Assembly (NCBI GenBank): GCA_017961235.1 | Contig: JAGCXQ010000053.1 | Coordinates: forward strand, 1 to 64,000 | DNA length: 64,000 nucleotides | From: Clostridiales bacterium | GTDB lineage: Bacteria > Bacillota > Clostridia > Saccharofermentanales > Saccharofermentanaceae | Reading direction: 5' to 3' | In this document: positions 45,529-55,411 of the stretch, piece by piece | How the letters are laid out: the number at the start of each line of letters is the position of its first letter | Numbering within the stretch: position 1 is the first letter of the stretch | Program-made: the position numbers and the translations under genes | Notes under the pieces: model-generated | Seen by the model: only the letters and a program-made list of their open reading frames with translations | Databases searched by the model: none | What the model was told of the DNA's origin: nothing

Positions 45529-45570
45529 TATTCGGCATTTTAGGGTCCACTATTTTTTACATTTTCTTAA

Positions 45571-45599
45571 TTTACAAAATCAAAAAAGTAGTGTTTAAT
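45571..45599 (+). promoter_or_regulatory. Promoter of the ferredoxin gene
   Basis: TTTACA (45571-45576), 17 bp spacer, TTTAAT (45594-45599), in an A/T-rich stretch. Confidence 0.6.
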
Positions 45600-45633
45600 G
45601 AAATCGTAGACCAGATAAAGGAGGATAAATAAT

Positions 45634-45804
45634 ATGGCATATGTAATTTCTGATGCATGTCTGTCTTGCGGTTCCTGCGAGGGTGAGTGCCCGGTAGGTG
45701 CTATTGCTCAGGGCGATGGCAAGTATGAGATCAATGCAGACCTCTGTCTTGAGTGTGGTTCTTGCGAGGCTGCTTGCCCGGCTGGCGCTATTTCTCAGGG
45801 CTGA
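45634..45804 (+). CDS. 2[4Fe-4S] ferredoxin, clostridial type
   Basis: 56 residues, small electron carrier. Eight cysteines in two C-x2-C-x2-C-x3-C-P sets: Cys9, 12, 15, 19 and Cys38, 41, 44, 48, each followed by Pro. This is the classic low-potential ferredoxin of strict anaerobes. AAAGGAGG lies eight bases upstream. It has its own promoter and terminator, and many GCT/GGT/GTT codons as in strongly expressed genes here. It sits between ricT and trmN6, where B. subtilis has yabA. Confidence 0.96.
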   Translation: MAYVISDACLSCGSCEGECPVGAIAQGDGKYEINADLCLECGSCEAACPAGAISQG

Positions 45805-45830
45805 TCGTGCAATAATAACGTAAAGCAGAG

Positions 45831-45865
45831 GGATCTGATCCCCTTTCGGGGAGCAGATCCTTTTT
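45831..45865 (+). terminator. Intrinsic terminator of the ferredoxin gene
   Basis: GGATCTG (45831-45837) with CAGATCC (45854-45860), one mismatch, then TCCCC with GGGGA around TTTC, followed by five T. The next gene starts only 28 bp later. Confidence 0.85.
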
Positions 45866-45887
45866 ACGTGAGAAGGAGTTTTTTCTC

Positions 45888-46664
45888 TTGGAATTTGATC
45901 AGAAAACAGAGACGATGGAGGATCTCGGGAGAAATGGTGCCCGGTTGATCCAGAGCAAGGACGGTTTCCGCTTTGGCGAGGATACCGTGCTTTTGGCGTG
46001 GTTTGTCTCTGAGAATCTCCGTCTCCGGCAGGCAAGACCGATACGGGTCCTCGAACTGGGAACGAACTGCGGAGCTGGCTCGATCCTTCTTGCGGCGCGT
46101 CGATCTGATCTTCGGATCGATGGAGTCGAGAGGCAGAAGGAAGCCGCAGAGATATTCCAAAGAAACATAGAACTGAATTCGTATTCGGACCGTATGCGGG
46201 GATTCTGCATGGACCTTCGGGACCTTCCTTCCCCGGAGATCCCGGGAAATGTCTATGATGCGGTCTTTATGAATCCCCCGTATAGAAAAGAAGAGGAAGG
46301 GCCCGTCACATCCACGGACCGCCACAGCCGGGAACTACTGGAAGCCCGTTTTGCGGTGCATGGCTCGGTGGATGATTTTCTTTCCTGCGGGAAGAAAATG
46401 CTTGCATCCGGCGGAGATCTCTTCCTCGTAGATCGAGCCAAAGATTTTTCCTCGGTCATGAAGACCTGTATGGAACTGAATCTGATCCCGAAGAGGATCA
46501 CCTTCGTCCATCCGTATGCGGAAAAGGAAGCGACGCTCTTCCTTCTGTCTGCGAAAAAGGGTGGAAAGATGACCGGAACAGTCATCACTCCGCCCCTGAT
46601 CCTTCGGGATGATACACGTGAATATACCCCTCAGCTGAAGAAAATATATAGTGAGGATAATTGA
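45888..46664 (+). CDS. trmN6: tRNA1(Val) adenine-37 N6-methyltransferase family (TrmN6/YabB)
   Basis: 258 residues. TTG start with GAAGGAG nine bases upstream; an ATG at 45915 is an alternative. Class I SAM methyltransferase: LELGTNCGAGSILLA (SAM site) and the N6-adenine motif NPPYRKEE. Gene order next to rsmI matches yabB of B. subtilis. The methylated base is inferred from the family. Confidence 0.88.
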   Translation: MEFDQKTETMEDLGRNGARLIQSKDGFRFGEDTVLLAWFVSENLRLRQARPIRVLELGTNCGAGSILLAARRSDLRIDGVERQKEAAEIFQRNIELNSYSDRMRGFCMDLRDLPSPEIPGNVYDAVFMNPPYRKEEEGPVTSTDRHSRELLEARFAVHGSVDDFLSCGKKMLASGGDLFLVDRAKDFSSVMKTCMELNLIPKRITFVHPYAEKEATLFLLSAKKGGKMTGTVITPPLILRDDTREYTPQLKKIYSEDN

Positions 46665-46667
46665 TAT

Positions 46668-47498
46668 ATGCTGTACTTAGTGGGAACTCCGATCGGAAAT
46701 ATGCAGGACCTGTCGCCACGTGCGATCGAGGTCTTATCCCATGTGGATCTGGTTGCCTGTGAAGATACCAGAAGAACTGGACTTCTGCTGTCGCATTTCG
46801 GTATCTCGGCAAAACTAATGAGCTACCATGAACATAACAAGGCATCCGCCGGAAGCAAGCTGATCGCCCGCCTTAAAGAGGGTGCGGAGATCGCACTGGT
46901 TTCCGATGCCGGCATGCCGAGCATCTCCGATCCGGGTGAGGATCTGGTCAAGCTCTGTATCGAAGAAGGTATAGATGTTACCGCTGTCCCCGGACCGGTG
47001 GCAGGTATTACCGCACTGGTGCTTTCCGGAATGGATACGCGTCACTACTATTTCGAGGGATTTCTCCCGGTGGAGACCAAAGACAGAAAAGAACGTCTCG
47101 CCGTAGTTGCGGAAACATCCGTCACGACGATCCTTTACGAAGCGCCGCACCGTCTTCTAAAGACACTTTCTGACCTTTCGGGAGCAGGAATGGGATCGAG
47201 AAGGATCTCCGCCTGCCGGGAACTGACGAAGAAATACGAAGAGGTCACCCGCGGAACGGTTGATGAAGTCATCACTCATTTTGAGCAGGTTCCGCCCAAG
47301 GGGGAATTCGTACTTGTTCTGGAAGGAGCCCCCAAAAACGATGCGAAAAAGAAGCTTTCTCCCGAAGAACGCCGAAATGTCATTTTAGATTTAGAAAGTA
47401 AGGGATTATCTACCAAAGATATTGCAAAAACCCTCTCTTTGGAGTGGGGAGAGAGCAAAAAGGCTCTATACGATGAGGTCCTTGAAATGATAAAATAA
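46668..47498 (+). CDS. rsmI: 16S rRNA 2'-O-ribose C1402 methyltransferase
   Basis: Methylates the ribose of C1402 in the decoding centre. 276 residues. Tetrapyrrole-methylase fold: YLVGTPIGNMQDLSPRAIEVL, CEDTRRTGLLLSHF, VSDAGMPSISDPG, VPGPVAGITAL. Directly behind trmN6 (3 bp). Ends the conserved cluster. Confidence 0.95.
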   Translation: MLYLVGTPIGNMQDLSPRAIEVLSHVDLVACEDTRRTGLLLSHFGISAKLMSYHEHNKASAGSKLIARLKEGAEIALVSDAGMPSISDPGEDLVKLCIEEGIDVTAVPGPVAGITALVLSGMDTRHYYFEGFLPVETKDRKERLAVVAETSVTTILYEAPHRLLKTLSDLSGAGMGSRRISACRELTKKYEEVTRGTVDEVITHFEQVPPKGEFVLVLEGAPKNDAKKKLSPEERRNVILDLESKGLSTKDIAKTLSLEWGESKKALYDEVLEMIK

Positions 47499-47529
47499 TG
47501 TAGATAGTCTAGTTTAGGGGAGAATTTAG

Positions 47530-50049
47530 ATGGTCGCCGACGATTCCGGTTTTGTATCAGCATTATATGACTCGACGATCAGTCTTGATCCGCAGCTTCT
47601 GGCACAGGCAGACAGCCTTCTGGAAAATGTGGCAATGAGCACATTCGTAGTCTTCCCGAAAGAGAAGAGACTGTTCTTTTCCAAAGGCATGACAGAATAC
47701 CTCGGTCCCGTGGCGGCAGAGGATATGCTTCTGGATAATTTCCTGGAATTCACGGATCCTGACGAGCAGCGTAATCTGAAAGTCCGTTATGAAGAGGCTT
47801 TCTATGACCTGGCGGCAGCAAATCACAAGGTCGTTTCCTTCGAACACAATATTATTTCCCATACCGGACATCTGTATCACGTGCGCGTGACCATGCAGGC
47901 GGTGAAGAAAGAGAATCACCTCCTGATCTTCGGCATGATGGAAGACTATACCAGCAGCTTCGGTGAGATCGTATATGAGAAGCTTCTGTCCGATTCGATC
48001 GACGGATATGTTTTCTGCTATGAGAGCGAAACCGACCATGTACGCTTTAATTCCTCACTGGCAGATCTTCTGGATTTCCCGACGCACGAGCTGCAGCACG
48101 CGACGAAGGAGATCGGTAACCTCGTAAATCCCGAGGACTATTCCGCATTCGTTTCGATCATGCAGGACGATAAGGAAAAGAAGGAAAGATTCGGTCTGGA
48201 CTTCCGCATCCTTTCTCCGGTACAGGGAGAGGTCTGGGTGCACTCCTGTGGTGTCTTTGACTTTACGTCCCCGGATCAGAAACACTATAAGATCGGTATC
48301 CTCGTGGATATCACAGATAAGAAAAAGACAAACTCGCTTCAGCGACTGATCATCGACGGATCCGAGGCGATCACTTTTACCGCCGATATGAAGCGTGGAA
48401 TCATCGAATTCTCTCCGAATCTGAAAGAAGCTTTCCCGGATATGGATCTTACCTATTCCGGTGATATCATCCATAGAATGGCGGAGGAAGTCATCGAGGA
48501 TGACAGAAAGCGCTTTATCGAGACATTTACCTATCTCGTGGATGAAGAGAGAGATACCTTCTCCATCGAATTCCGTGTATGGGGAAATGACGATCAGATC
48601 AGATGGCTTGCCAGCCGTGGAAAGACCGTCTATGACAGCAGTAAGCAGGCGCTCGTGATCATCGGTTCGATCTTCGACCTTACTTCCATGAATGAGATGC
48701 GTGAGAATGTGGAGAAGAACTCTTCACGTAATTCCCTGACCGGACTTCTGGCGCGTGACCGTCTCATCACGGACCTCGATGAGATGATCCATAACAGGGA
48801 CGTTCTTTCTGCTGCGATCGTACTGATCGACATCAAGGATTTCCATGTATTTAATGACCGTTACGGAAGAGAATCCGGCGACAGGCTTCTTGTCACCATC
48901 GCGAAGAAACTCCGTGAGAGCAGTCCGAAGGATAGTGAACTCTATCATATCAATGTAGATACATTCTGCCTTCTTTGGAAAAATGCGACACGTGTCCAGG
49001 TCGAGAACCACATGAAAGCCATCAAGGAAGAGATGAATGAACCGCTGATCGTAGATAGAAGCACGATGTATGTGTCTTTCTCGATGAGTGCGGCGATCTT
49101 CCCTTCCTGCGGAAATGTCGCGGAAGAACTTCTCGTGAACGCGGAGATCACGCTGCATAAGGTCAAGCAGGATCCGCGTCTTACGTATTCGATCTATACT
49201 CCTCAGTTCAAGGTGGAACTGAAGGAGAGACTGGACTTCGAGTTCCAGATCAGTAAATCCGTCCGTGAAGGAAACCAGAATTTCCTTCTTTACTTCCAGC
49301 CGCTGGTCGATGCAAGATCAGAGCGTCTGGTCGGATGTGAGGCACTTCTCCGCTGGAGATCTCCGCAGGGAAATCTCATCAGTCCGGAGAAAGTTATTGC
49401 GGCTGTCTATGCGACCGGTCAGATGAATATCGTCGGTGACTGGATCTTAAGGACCGCGATCAAGCAGTGCAAGACATGGATCGATTCCGGTGTTTCCGAA
49501 GACTTCTATGTGCATATCAACGTTACAGCAGAAGATATGGCAAGGATCGACTTTGCGGATTATGTTATCCAGCTTCTTTCCGAGTATGGACTCCAGCCGA
49601 AGAACATCCTTCTGGAGATCACGGAGACGACCCTCATGAAGAATCTTGCGATCTGCCGTCAGAACATGATCAAGCTCAGATCGAACGGTATCCGCATCGC
49701 ACTCGATGACTTCGGTACCGGATATTCCTCGTTTAACTACCTTCGTGAATTCCCGGTAGATGAGATCAAGATCGACCGTGCGTTTGTCGATCAGGATGAC
49801 CGTTTCAATATGTCGTTCATCTCGGCTATCGTTCTCCTTACCAGAACCATCGGCATGACCGTATGTGTCGAGGGTATCGAGACTGCGCAGAAAGCATCCC
49901 GCATACGATCCCTTGGTGTCGATATCTTCCAGGGATACTATTTTGCAAGACCTCTATCTCCTGAGGATTTCGAGAAGAAGTACTTCTCCGGAGCCAAGTT
50001 CCGTGCCTCAAAAGAAGAAGTACAGGAGAGGACCCGAAGAGGCGAGTAA
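47530..50049 (+). CDS. PAS-GGDEF-EAL signalling protein, probable c-di-GMP phosphodiesterase
   Basis: 839 residues, no TM helix. Two or three PAS-like domains fill 1-390. The GGDEF domain (about 395-555) is degenerate: NVDTF at 475-479 stands where GGDEF should be, so it should not make c-di-GMP, though it may bind GTP. The EAL domain (about 565-820) keeps its catalytic set: CEALLRW (Glu604), HINVT, EITETT, DDFGTGYSS (Asp726-Asp727), DEIKID and VEGIE. It should therefore break down c-di-GMP, with a small-molecule or redox signal sensed by the PAS domains. AGGGGAG ribosome site. Ends before a bidirectional terminator. Confidence 0.93.
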   Translation: MVADDSGFVSALYDSTISLDPQLLAQADSLLENVAMSTFVVFPKEKRLFFSKGMTEYLGPVAAEDMLLDNFLEFTDPDEQRNLKVRYEEAFYDLAAANHKVVSFEHNIISHTGHLYHVRVTMQAVKKENHLLIFGMMEDYTSSFGEIVYEKLLSDSIDGYVFCYESETDHVRFNSSLADLLDFPTHELQHATKEIGNLVNPEDYSAFVSIMQDDKEKKERFGLDFRILSPVQGEVWVHSCGVFDFTSPDQKHYKIGILVDITDKKKTNSLQRLIIDGSEAITFTADMKRGIIEFSPNLKEAFPDMDLTYSGDIIHRMAEEVIEDDRKRFIETFTYLVDEERDTFSIEFRVWGNDDQIRWLASRGKTVYDSSKQALVIIGSIFDLTSMNEMRENVEKNSSRNSLTGLLARDRLITDLDEMIHNRDVLSAAIVLIDIKDFHVFNDRYGRESGDRLLVTIAKKLRESSPKDSELYHINVDTFCLLWKNATRVQVENHMKAIKEEMNEPLIVDRSTMYVSFSMSAAIFPSCGNVAEELLVNAEITLHKVKQDPRLTYSIYTPQFKVELKERLDFEFQISKSVREGNQNFLLYFQPLVDARSERLVGCEALLRWRSPQGNLISPEKVIAAVYATGQMNIVGDWILRTAIKQCKTWIDSGVSEDFYVHINVTAEDMARIDFADYVIQLLSEYGLQPKNILLEITETTLMKNLAICRQNMIKLRSNGIRIALDDFGTGYSSFNYLREFPVDEIKIDRAFVDQDDRFNMSFISAIVLLTRTIGMTVCVEGIETAQKASRIRSLGVDIFQGYYFARPLSPEDFEKKYFSGAKFRASKEEVQERTRRGE

Positions 50050-50191
50050 GCGGAGAAACGCATCGGTCTATATAATTAGTTTTGAAAGAAGAGATCTGTA
50101 TATATCTTCTGAAGGGACAGTATCCGAAACTTAAGGAAAAACTATTGTCTTCGGATCCGTCGTCTTTGTTTATTTCTTCCGTTACCGTTAG

Positions 50192-50233
50192 AAAAAGAAC
50201 TATCTCAAAACAATGTTTTGGGACAGTTCTTTT
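50192..50233. terminator. Bidirectional terminator between convergent genes
   Basis: Arms 50193-50211 and 50215-50233 pair with one mismatch and one G-T pair, loop AAT, with A run at the 5' end and T run at the 3' end, so it works on both strands. It serves the EAL gene (plus) and the LRR/small peptide genes (minus). Confidence 0.85.
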
Positions 50234-50255
50234 CGGTTATTTCGGATCTTATCAG

Positions 50256-50360
50256 TTAGGATTGTATAGGTTCCGGAGGCAGGCTGCTGGTGATTACATC
50301 ACACTCTTCATAAATAATGATATCCATGTCCAATTTCTCGTATAACTCTTTGTTTTCCAT
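50256..50360 (-). CDS. 34-residue peptide gene behind the LRR protein
   Basis: ATG at 50360, stop at 50256. GAGGTG ribosome site lies directly after the stop codon of the LRR gene, 12 bp before the start, so translation is probably coupled. The peptide is acidic: MENKELYEKLDMD, then IIIYEECDVITSS and a Pro-rich end (LPPEP). I recall many short clostridial proteins with a YExPxMEIIxFExxDVITSS pattern and a Pro/Gly tail; this looks like one, but that is memory, not a search. No signal peptide. Upstream of the terminator at 50192. Confidence 0.6.
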   Translation of the reverse strand: MENKELYEKLDMDIIIYEECDVITSSLPPEPIQS

Positions 50361-50372
50361 TCTATTCACCTC

Positions 50373-52715
50373 TTAAAGAATACTAGCGTAGTCATCTGCA
50401 ATAAGATTATAGAAATAAAGCGAGCTGACCAGTTTTTTCAGAGCTTCCGTTCTTGTTTCACTCGTTTCTCTTACTATAACATTATAACAGTAATTCATCG
50501 GCGAGTATGTTATGCTTCCAAGGGAAGATCCGGAAGAACTGACCGTGATCTCATAAGGATCATTCAGTTTCTGTATCGGAATATTTCTGATCGATACGAT
50601 GGTGTATTCTCCTGACTTTTTAGCCGGAAGAGTTTTATCTCCAAGCTTGAAGACTGCACCATCAGGAACACCGGTAAAATAGAGGTTCATCGTGATCTCG
50701 GACTTTAATACCAGATTTACCATATAAAGACTGATATCGTCATTTACTTTTCCATTTCCTGTATAGTTATAGAACCGTACGGCATTTGATGATGCAAGAT
50801 AATCCGGAGTCCGATCTTCTTCCGAAAGGAAGGAGTCAGCAAGAGTAGCGGTGTTGTAATTGAAATAACGTTGAGATGCTGCGCCATAATTCAGCATTGC
50901 TTTGACCAGGCGCTGCGCTCTTCCATAACGGTCCTGATGATCCAGAATATACTTGGCATACTGTGCAACAGAGTATTCGTATTTCTGTCCGCCGGCCTCT
51001 CCATCGATCATCTGAGCGGTAATGGTTGAGGTCATCTCCTTTGAGGAGACTCTGCACTTGAATTTATAGCAGACTCTTCCGCCCAGGTTTTCTTTCTCTG
51101 CAGATGTAACTTTTAATTCCTGAGTACTTACATCTGTGCCATCCAGGCTGCTGACAGTGAATACCATCTTGGCAGTGCTGCTGGAAGCGGTGGCATCATC
51201 GAGGAACATGTAGAAGTTTACTCCAATATCGCCTTCCAGACTTAAGGAATAACCTGCAAGATGTTCGCCGATGTTAAGATCGATCAGGTCACCAAGTACG
51301 ATGACCTTGGTGCTAAAGTATTCTAACATGAATTTCCCTGAAGTATAGTCTTCCAGATGCTCCGGAGCAACATGACAGCGTGGATTGAAGTCAAGATTAT
51401 AGCCGAGGTTATAGCAATCGAACCCGACCCATTGCAGGTTTTTCGGATTCGCATAGAGGAATATGTCTTCCAGACTGTTGCAATAGGCAAAGACAGACTC
51501 TCCAATGGAAGTTACGCTGCTCGGAACCGTGATCGAGCGCAGGTTGAGACATGTGCTAAAAGCATAATCTCCGATCGTTTTAACACCTTCTGGAATAGCT
51601 AAGGTCTTCAGTCCTTTGCACCTTGCAAAAGCCTCAGAACCGATAGAGGTCACTTTTCCCTTGAAAGTGACAGCGGTAATTCCGCAATTATTAAACAGCT
51701 CATCCGGAATGACGCTTATTTTGGAAGGTAATTCGATCGAAGTAAGTGCTTCACAACCGGAGAAAGCTCTTTCACCGATACTCTCCAATGCTTCCGGAAG
51801 ATCGATCGAGGGCAGCACCTCACAGGCTCCAAAAGCGCCCACTCCTATCGACTTTAAAGTAGAAGGAAGCGTGACGGATTCAAGCTTGTTGCAGCCATTA
51901 AAAGTATCTTCCGGTATATCAGTGATGCCTTCAGGAATAACGATAGAAGTAAGTCCGGTGTTTGAAAAAGCACTAGTTCCTATACTTTTGAGTCCTTTCG
52001 GAAGTTCAATGGTTTCGAGATTGGTACAACGGGAACACACGTATGGTGGCAGGCTCTCTATACCATCCGGGAGATGTATATATGTGACAGAAGGACAATC
52101 ATTGAATGCGGACTGTCCCAGATACTTAACAGTGCTTGGAAGCACGATCGAAGGTATGTTTGAGCAAGATGCAAAGGAAGATGCACCGATCTCTTCAACT
52201 CCTTCTTCGATCGTTAGTGAAGTGATACTCCAGCAATTTGCGAAAGAATACTCTCCCAATTTCTTTACGTTGCCGGGGATCTTCACGGAAGTGAAGTGAA
52301 AACATTGCCAGAAGCCGCCATAAGCAATTTCGGTAACGGTATCAGGAATAACTACTGATGTAGCTGCTTCACACTGGCGGAATGCATTTTTACCGATGTA
52401 GGTGATGCCTCGACCAATGACGATTTTATTTACCTTAGCCGTTAGTCTGGGGGAAGAATACATATCATCCCCGAGAAGAGTTCCATACCATGGGGAGTAT
52501 GTCTCAGTTCCGTACCAGTCATAGTCATACATGCGACCGGTTCCGCTGACTGTCAGAGTTCCTTCATCATCGATCGTCCAGGTTGCATTTTCTCCACATT
52601 TTCCGCTGTAGAGGATCTCTGCGGATGCTTGAACAGTCTTATTGCCGGGGATCATGAATACAGCAAAAACAAAGATAAGGGAAAGCAGAATTATCCCAAC
52701 CCTATTCTTTCTCAT
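50373..52715 (-). CDS. Secreted BspA-like leucine-rich-repeat protein
   Basis: 780 residues from ATG 52715 (MRKNRVGIILLS), AGGAGG seven bases upstream; an in-frame ATG 27 bases earlier precedes the ribosome site and is rejected. Signal peptide to about residue 31 (VQA). The N-terminal module YSGKCGENATWTIDDEGTL and SGTGRMYDYD is common before LRR_5 repeats. About 15 LRR_5 (TpLRR) repeats of ~23 residues follow (IxSIxLPxxLxxIGxxAFxxC). The last ~300 residues are a domain I have seen in other clostridial surface proteins (GYSLSLEGDIGVNFYMFL, MLNYGAASQRYFNYNT) without a name I can give. No LPxTG or SLH, so it is released or held by an unknown route. Confidence 0.92.
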   Translation of the reverse strand: MRKNRVGIILLSLIFVFAVFMIPGNKTVQASAEILYSGKCGENATWTIDDEGTLTVSGTGRMYDYDWYGTETYSPWYGTLLGDDMYSSPRLTAKVNKIVIGRGITYIGKNAFRQCEAATSVVIPDTVTEIAYGGFWQCFHFTSVKIPGNVKKLGEYSFANCWSITSLTIEEGVEEIGASSFASCSNIPSIVLPSTVKYLGQSAFNDCPSVTYIHLPDGIESLPPYVCSRCTNLETIELPKGLKSIGTSAFSNTGLTSIVIPEGITDIPEDTFNGCNKLESVTLPSTLKSIGVGAFGACEVLPSIDLPEALESIGERAFSGCEALTSIELPSKISVIPDELFNNCGITAVTFKGKVTSIGSEAFARCKGLKTLAIPEGVKTIGDYAFSTCLNLRSITVPSSVTSIGESVFAYCNSLEDIFLYANPKNLQWVGFDCYNLGYNLDFNPRCHVAPEHLEDYTSGKFMLEYFSTKVIVLGDLIDLNIGEHLAGYSLSLEGDIGVNFYMFLDDATASSSTAKMVFTVSSLDGTDVSTQELKVTSAEKENLGGRVCYKFKCRVSSKEMTSTITAQMIDGEAGGQKYEYSVAQYAKYILDHQDRYGRAQRLVKAMLNYGAASQRYFNYNTATLADSFLSEEDRTPDYLASSNAVRFYNYTGNGKVNDDISLYMVNLVLKSEITMNLYFTGVPDGAVFKLGDKTLPAKKSGEYTIVSIRNIPIQKLNDPYEITVSSSGSSLGSITYSPMNYCYNVIVRETSETRTEALKKLVSSLYFYNLIADDYASIL

Positions 52716-52763
52716 AAGAATACCTCCTATTCCATTTGTCATCCCAATAAACCCAATACCTGC

Positions 52764-52772
52764 ATTATATCA
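52764..52772 (-). promoter_or_regulatory. Extended -10 promoter of the LRR gene
   Basis: Minus strand TGATATAAT at 52772-52764, with TAAACA about 17 bp upstream. Leader about 40 nt. Confidence 0.5.
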
Positions 52773-52810
52773 GATAGAGAAGAAGATGTTTATCTTCTTC
52801 TTACAATATA

Positions 52811-52851
52811 TAAAAAACTGTCTCTGCAAACGTTTGTATGCAGAGACAGTT
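52811..52851 (-). terminator. Intrinsic terminator of leuS
   Basis: 13-bp stem (52816-52828 with 52839-52851); on the minus strand it is followed by TTTTTTA. Confidence 0.88.
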
Positions 52852-52880
52852 CTATTTTGATCTGATCTTCGTAGAAAGAC

Positions 52881-55355
52881 TTATTTTGCTACGATGTTCG
52901 CCAGTCTTCCCTTAACGTAGATGAACTTTATAATATTTCTTCCGGCCAGTGCAGCTTCGAAATGGCTGTCTTCCTTGACGGCCTTTTCCACATCTTCCTG
53001 TGTGGCATCCGGTGCGATGTTGACCTTGTACTTCACCTGACCGTTGATCTGTACTGCGATCTCGATCGTATCCTTCACGAGCTTGCTCTCATCACAGACA
53101 GGCCATGCCTGGTTGAAGATGGAATACTCATTACCCATTCTCTCCCAGAGTTCCTCTGTGAAGTGTGGAGCGTACGGTGCGTACAGCAGGAGGAATGTCT
53201 CTACGGTAGATCTTAAAAGAGCATCGTTCTTATTTGCTGCACCCTGATACTTTCCGATCGCGTTCAGAAGCTCCATCAGACGTGCGATGGAAGTATTGAA
53301 CTGGAATCTTTCCGTATCTGTCGTTACTGCTTTGATCGTGTAGTTCAGGCTGTAAAGGAGAGCCTTGTCTTCCTCACTGAGGTTCGCCGGAAGTGCCTGT
53401 TCTTTTGCGATATCCTTGACATCATCCACGAGACGGTCGATACGTCCGGTGAACTTTACGATCGCCTGCAGTCCGCTCTCGCTCCACGGACCGCCATCTG
53501 TGTAAGCGAAGCCGAAAGCGAGATAGGTTCTGAATACATCGGAACCATACTTCTGGATGTACGGATCCGGTGCGACGGTGTTGCCTCTGGACTTACTCAT
53601 TCTGTTTCCGTCAGGTCCCAGGATGATTCCCTGGTGAACGAGAGAGGTGAACGGCTCGTCGAAGTCGAGGTAACCCATATCGCGGAGAGCCTTACAGAAG
53701 AAACGGGTGTAGAGCAGGTGCATTGCAGCATGCTCCGGACCGCCGACATACTTATCGACCGGGCACATCTTGTCGATGAGCTCTCTGTTGAAAGGCTCTT
53801 TATCGTTCTTATTATCCGGGTAACGGAGCTGATACCAGGAAGAGTCAACGAATGTATCCATGGTATCCGGGTCACGCTTTGCGGGAGCGCCGCACTTCGG
53901 ACAGGTGGTGTTCATGAACTCGGCACACTTAGCCAGCGGGGATTCTCCATCCGGACGGAATTCTACGTCGTAGGGGAGAAGTACCGGGAGCTGATCGTCC
54001 GGTACCGGAACGACGCCGCACTTCTCGCAGTGAACGACCGGGATCGGAGTGCCCCAGTAACGCTGACGGGAGATCAGCCAGTCACGGAGACGGTAGTTGA
54101 TCTTTCTTTCTGCCATGCCGGAAGGAGCGAGCTTTTCAATGATCGCGTCGATCGCGGTCTTGAAGTTCAGTCCGTCAAATTCGCCGGAGTTAACGAGTAC
54201 GCCTTTTTCGATGAACGGAAGTTCATCCTCGGCATCCGGCTTGGAAGCGATAACTCTCTGGATCGGAAGATCGAATTTCTTCGCGAATTCATAGTCTCTT
54301 TCATCGTGGGCCGGAACAGCCATAACCACACCGGTACCATAGGTAGCGATTACGTAATCGGAAGCCCAGATCGGAACTTTCTTTCCGGTGATCGGGTGGA
54401 TCGCATAAGATCCTGTGAATACACCGGTCTTCTCACGGGTGGTGGACATTCTGTCGATATCGGATGCCTTCTTTGTGAAGGCCTGATACTCTTCGACTTT
54501 CTCGCGGCATTCATCCGTCGTAAGGAGTGTGCACAGCGGAGACTCCGGTGCGACAACAACGTAGGAAACACCCATCAAGGTATCGGCACGTGTGGTGAAT
54601 ACGGACAGTTTCAGATCGGAACCATCCTCATCCTTTAAGCGCTCGCCATTCTTCTCGCACAGGAAGGAGATCTGCGTACCTTCGGATCTGCCGATCCAGT
54701 TGGTCTGGATCTTCTTGGTTTTTTCCGGCCAGTCGAGCTGCGGCAGGCAGTCGAGAAGTTCCTGCGCGTAAGCAGTGATCTTGAAGAACCACTGTGTCAT
54801 GTTCTTGTGCTCTACCTCAGTGTGGCAGCGCTCACATGCGCCGTCGATGACCTGCTCGTTGGCAAGAACGGTATTACACTGCGGGCACCAGTTGACCGGT
54901 GCATTCTTTCTGTAGGCCAGACCCTTCTCGAGAAGTCTTAAGAAGATCCACTGGTTCCACTTGTAGTATTCCGGCTTGCAGGTCGCGATCTCATAATCCC
55001 AGTCATAGGTAGCGCCCATGTTTTTGAGCTGCTGCTCCATGATCTCGATGTTATGAAGTGTGGAATCCTTCGGGTGGATACCGGTCTTGATCGCGTAGTT
55101 CTCCGCCGGAAGACCGAAAGAGTCAAATCCCATCGGATGGAATACGTTATATCCCTGCATTCTCTTCATACGGGACCAGGAGTCCGTGAGAGAATAGTTA
55201 TACCAGTGACCGAGGTGAAGGTTTGCCGCGGACGGGTAGGAGAACATCTCCAGTACATATAGTTTTTCGCCCTTTTTATTCGGGTCATATTTGTAAAGCT
55301 TGGTTTCTTCCCATTTCTTTTGCCATTTACGGTCGATGTCGGTTGAATAAGCCAT
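52881..55355 (-). CDS. leuS: Leucyl-tRNA synthetase
   Basis: Charges tRNA-Leu. 824 residues, usual for the bacterial form. HIGH motif HLGHWYN near residue 47 after EMFSYPSA, the editing domain, zinc-type Cys motifs (CPQC, CERC), and the KMSKS-type loop NRMSKSRGN. Start ATG with GAGAGGTAG upstream. It has its own promoter and terminator. No T-box leader is visible in the ~40 nt transcript leader, unlike in many Bacillota. Confidence 0.98.
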   Translation of the reverse strand: MAYSTDIDRKWQKKWEETKLYKYDPNKKGEKLYVLEMFSYPSAANLHLGHWYNYSLTDSWSRMKRMQGYNVFHPMGFDSFGLPAENYAIKTGIHPKDSTLHNIEIMEQQLKNMGATYDWDYEIATCKPEYYKWNQWIFLRLLEKGLAYRKNAPVNWCPQCNTVLANEQVIDGACERCHTEVEHKNMTQWFFKITAYAQELLDCLPQLDWPEKTKKIQTNWIGRSEGTQISFLCEKNGERLKDEDGSDLKLSVFTTRADTLMGVSYVVVAPESPLCTLLTTDECREKVEEYQAFTKKASDIDRMSTTREKTGVFTGSYAIHPITGKKVPIWASDYVIATYGTGVVMAVPAHDERDYEFAKKFDLPIQRVIASKPDAEDELPFIEKGVLVNSGEFDGLNFKTAIDAIIEKLAPSGMAERKINYRLRDWLISRQRYWGTPIPVVHCEKCGVVPVPDDQLPVLLPYDVEFRPDGESPLAKCAEFMNTTCPKCGAPAKRDPDTMDTFVDSSWYQLRYPDNKNDKEPFNRELIDKMCPVDKYVGGPEHAAMHLLYTRFFCKALRDMGYLDFDEPFTSLVHQGIILGPDGNRMSKSRGNTVAPDPYIQKYGSDVFRTYLAFGFAYTDGGPWSESGLQAIVKFTGRIDRLVDDVKDIAKEQALPANLSEEDKALLYSLNYTIKAVTTDTERFQFNTSIARLMELLNAIGKYQGAANKNDALLRSTVETFLLLYAPYAPHFTEELWERMGNEYSIFNQAWPVCDESKLVKDTIEIAVQINGQVKYKVNIAPDATQEDVEKAVKEDSHFEAALAGRNIIKFIYVKGRLANIVAK

Positions 55356-55395
55356 CGTTTTCTACCTCTCTTTATATAGAAACTTACGAATCACC

Positions 55396-55404
55396 ATTAT
55401 AGCA
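55396..55404 (-). promoter_or_regulatory. Extended -10 promoter of leuS
   Basis: Minus strand TGCTATAAT at 55404-55396. The -35 position is occupied by an alternating CG tract (55412-55423), so there is no -35 consensus. Confidence 0.6.
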
Positions 55405-55411
55405 GATTTTT

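Noticed and set aside
50082..50345. 87-codon plus-strand frame after the EAL gene
   Set aside because: It runs through the bidirectional terminator and has no ribosome site; the minus-strand 34-residue gene explains the region better.
53634..54638. Long open frame (334 codons) on the plus strand
   Set aside because: It lies fully antisense to leuS, has no ribosome site, and its composition is that of a mirror frame of biased codons.
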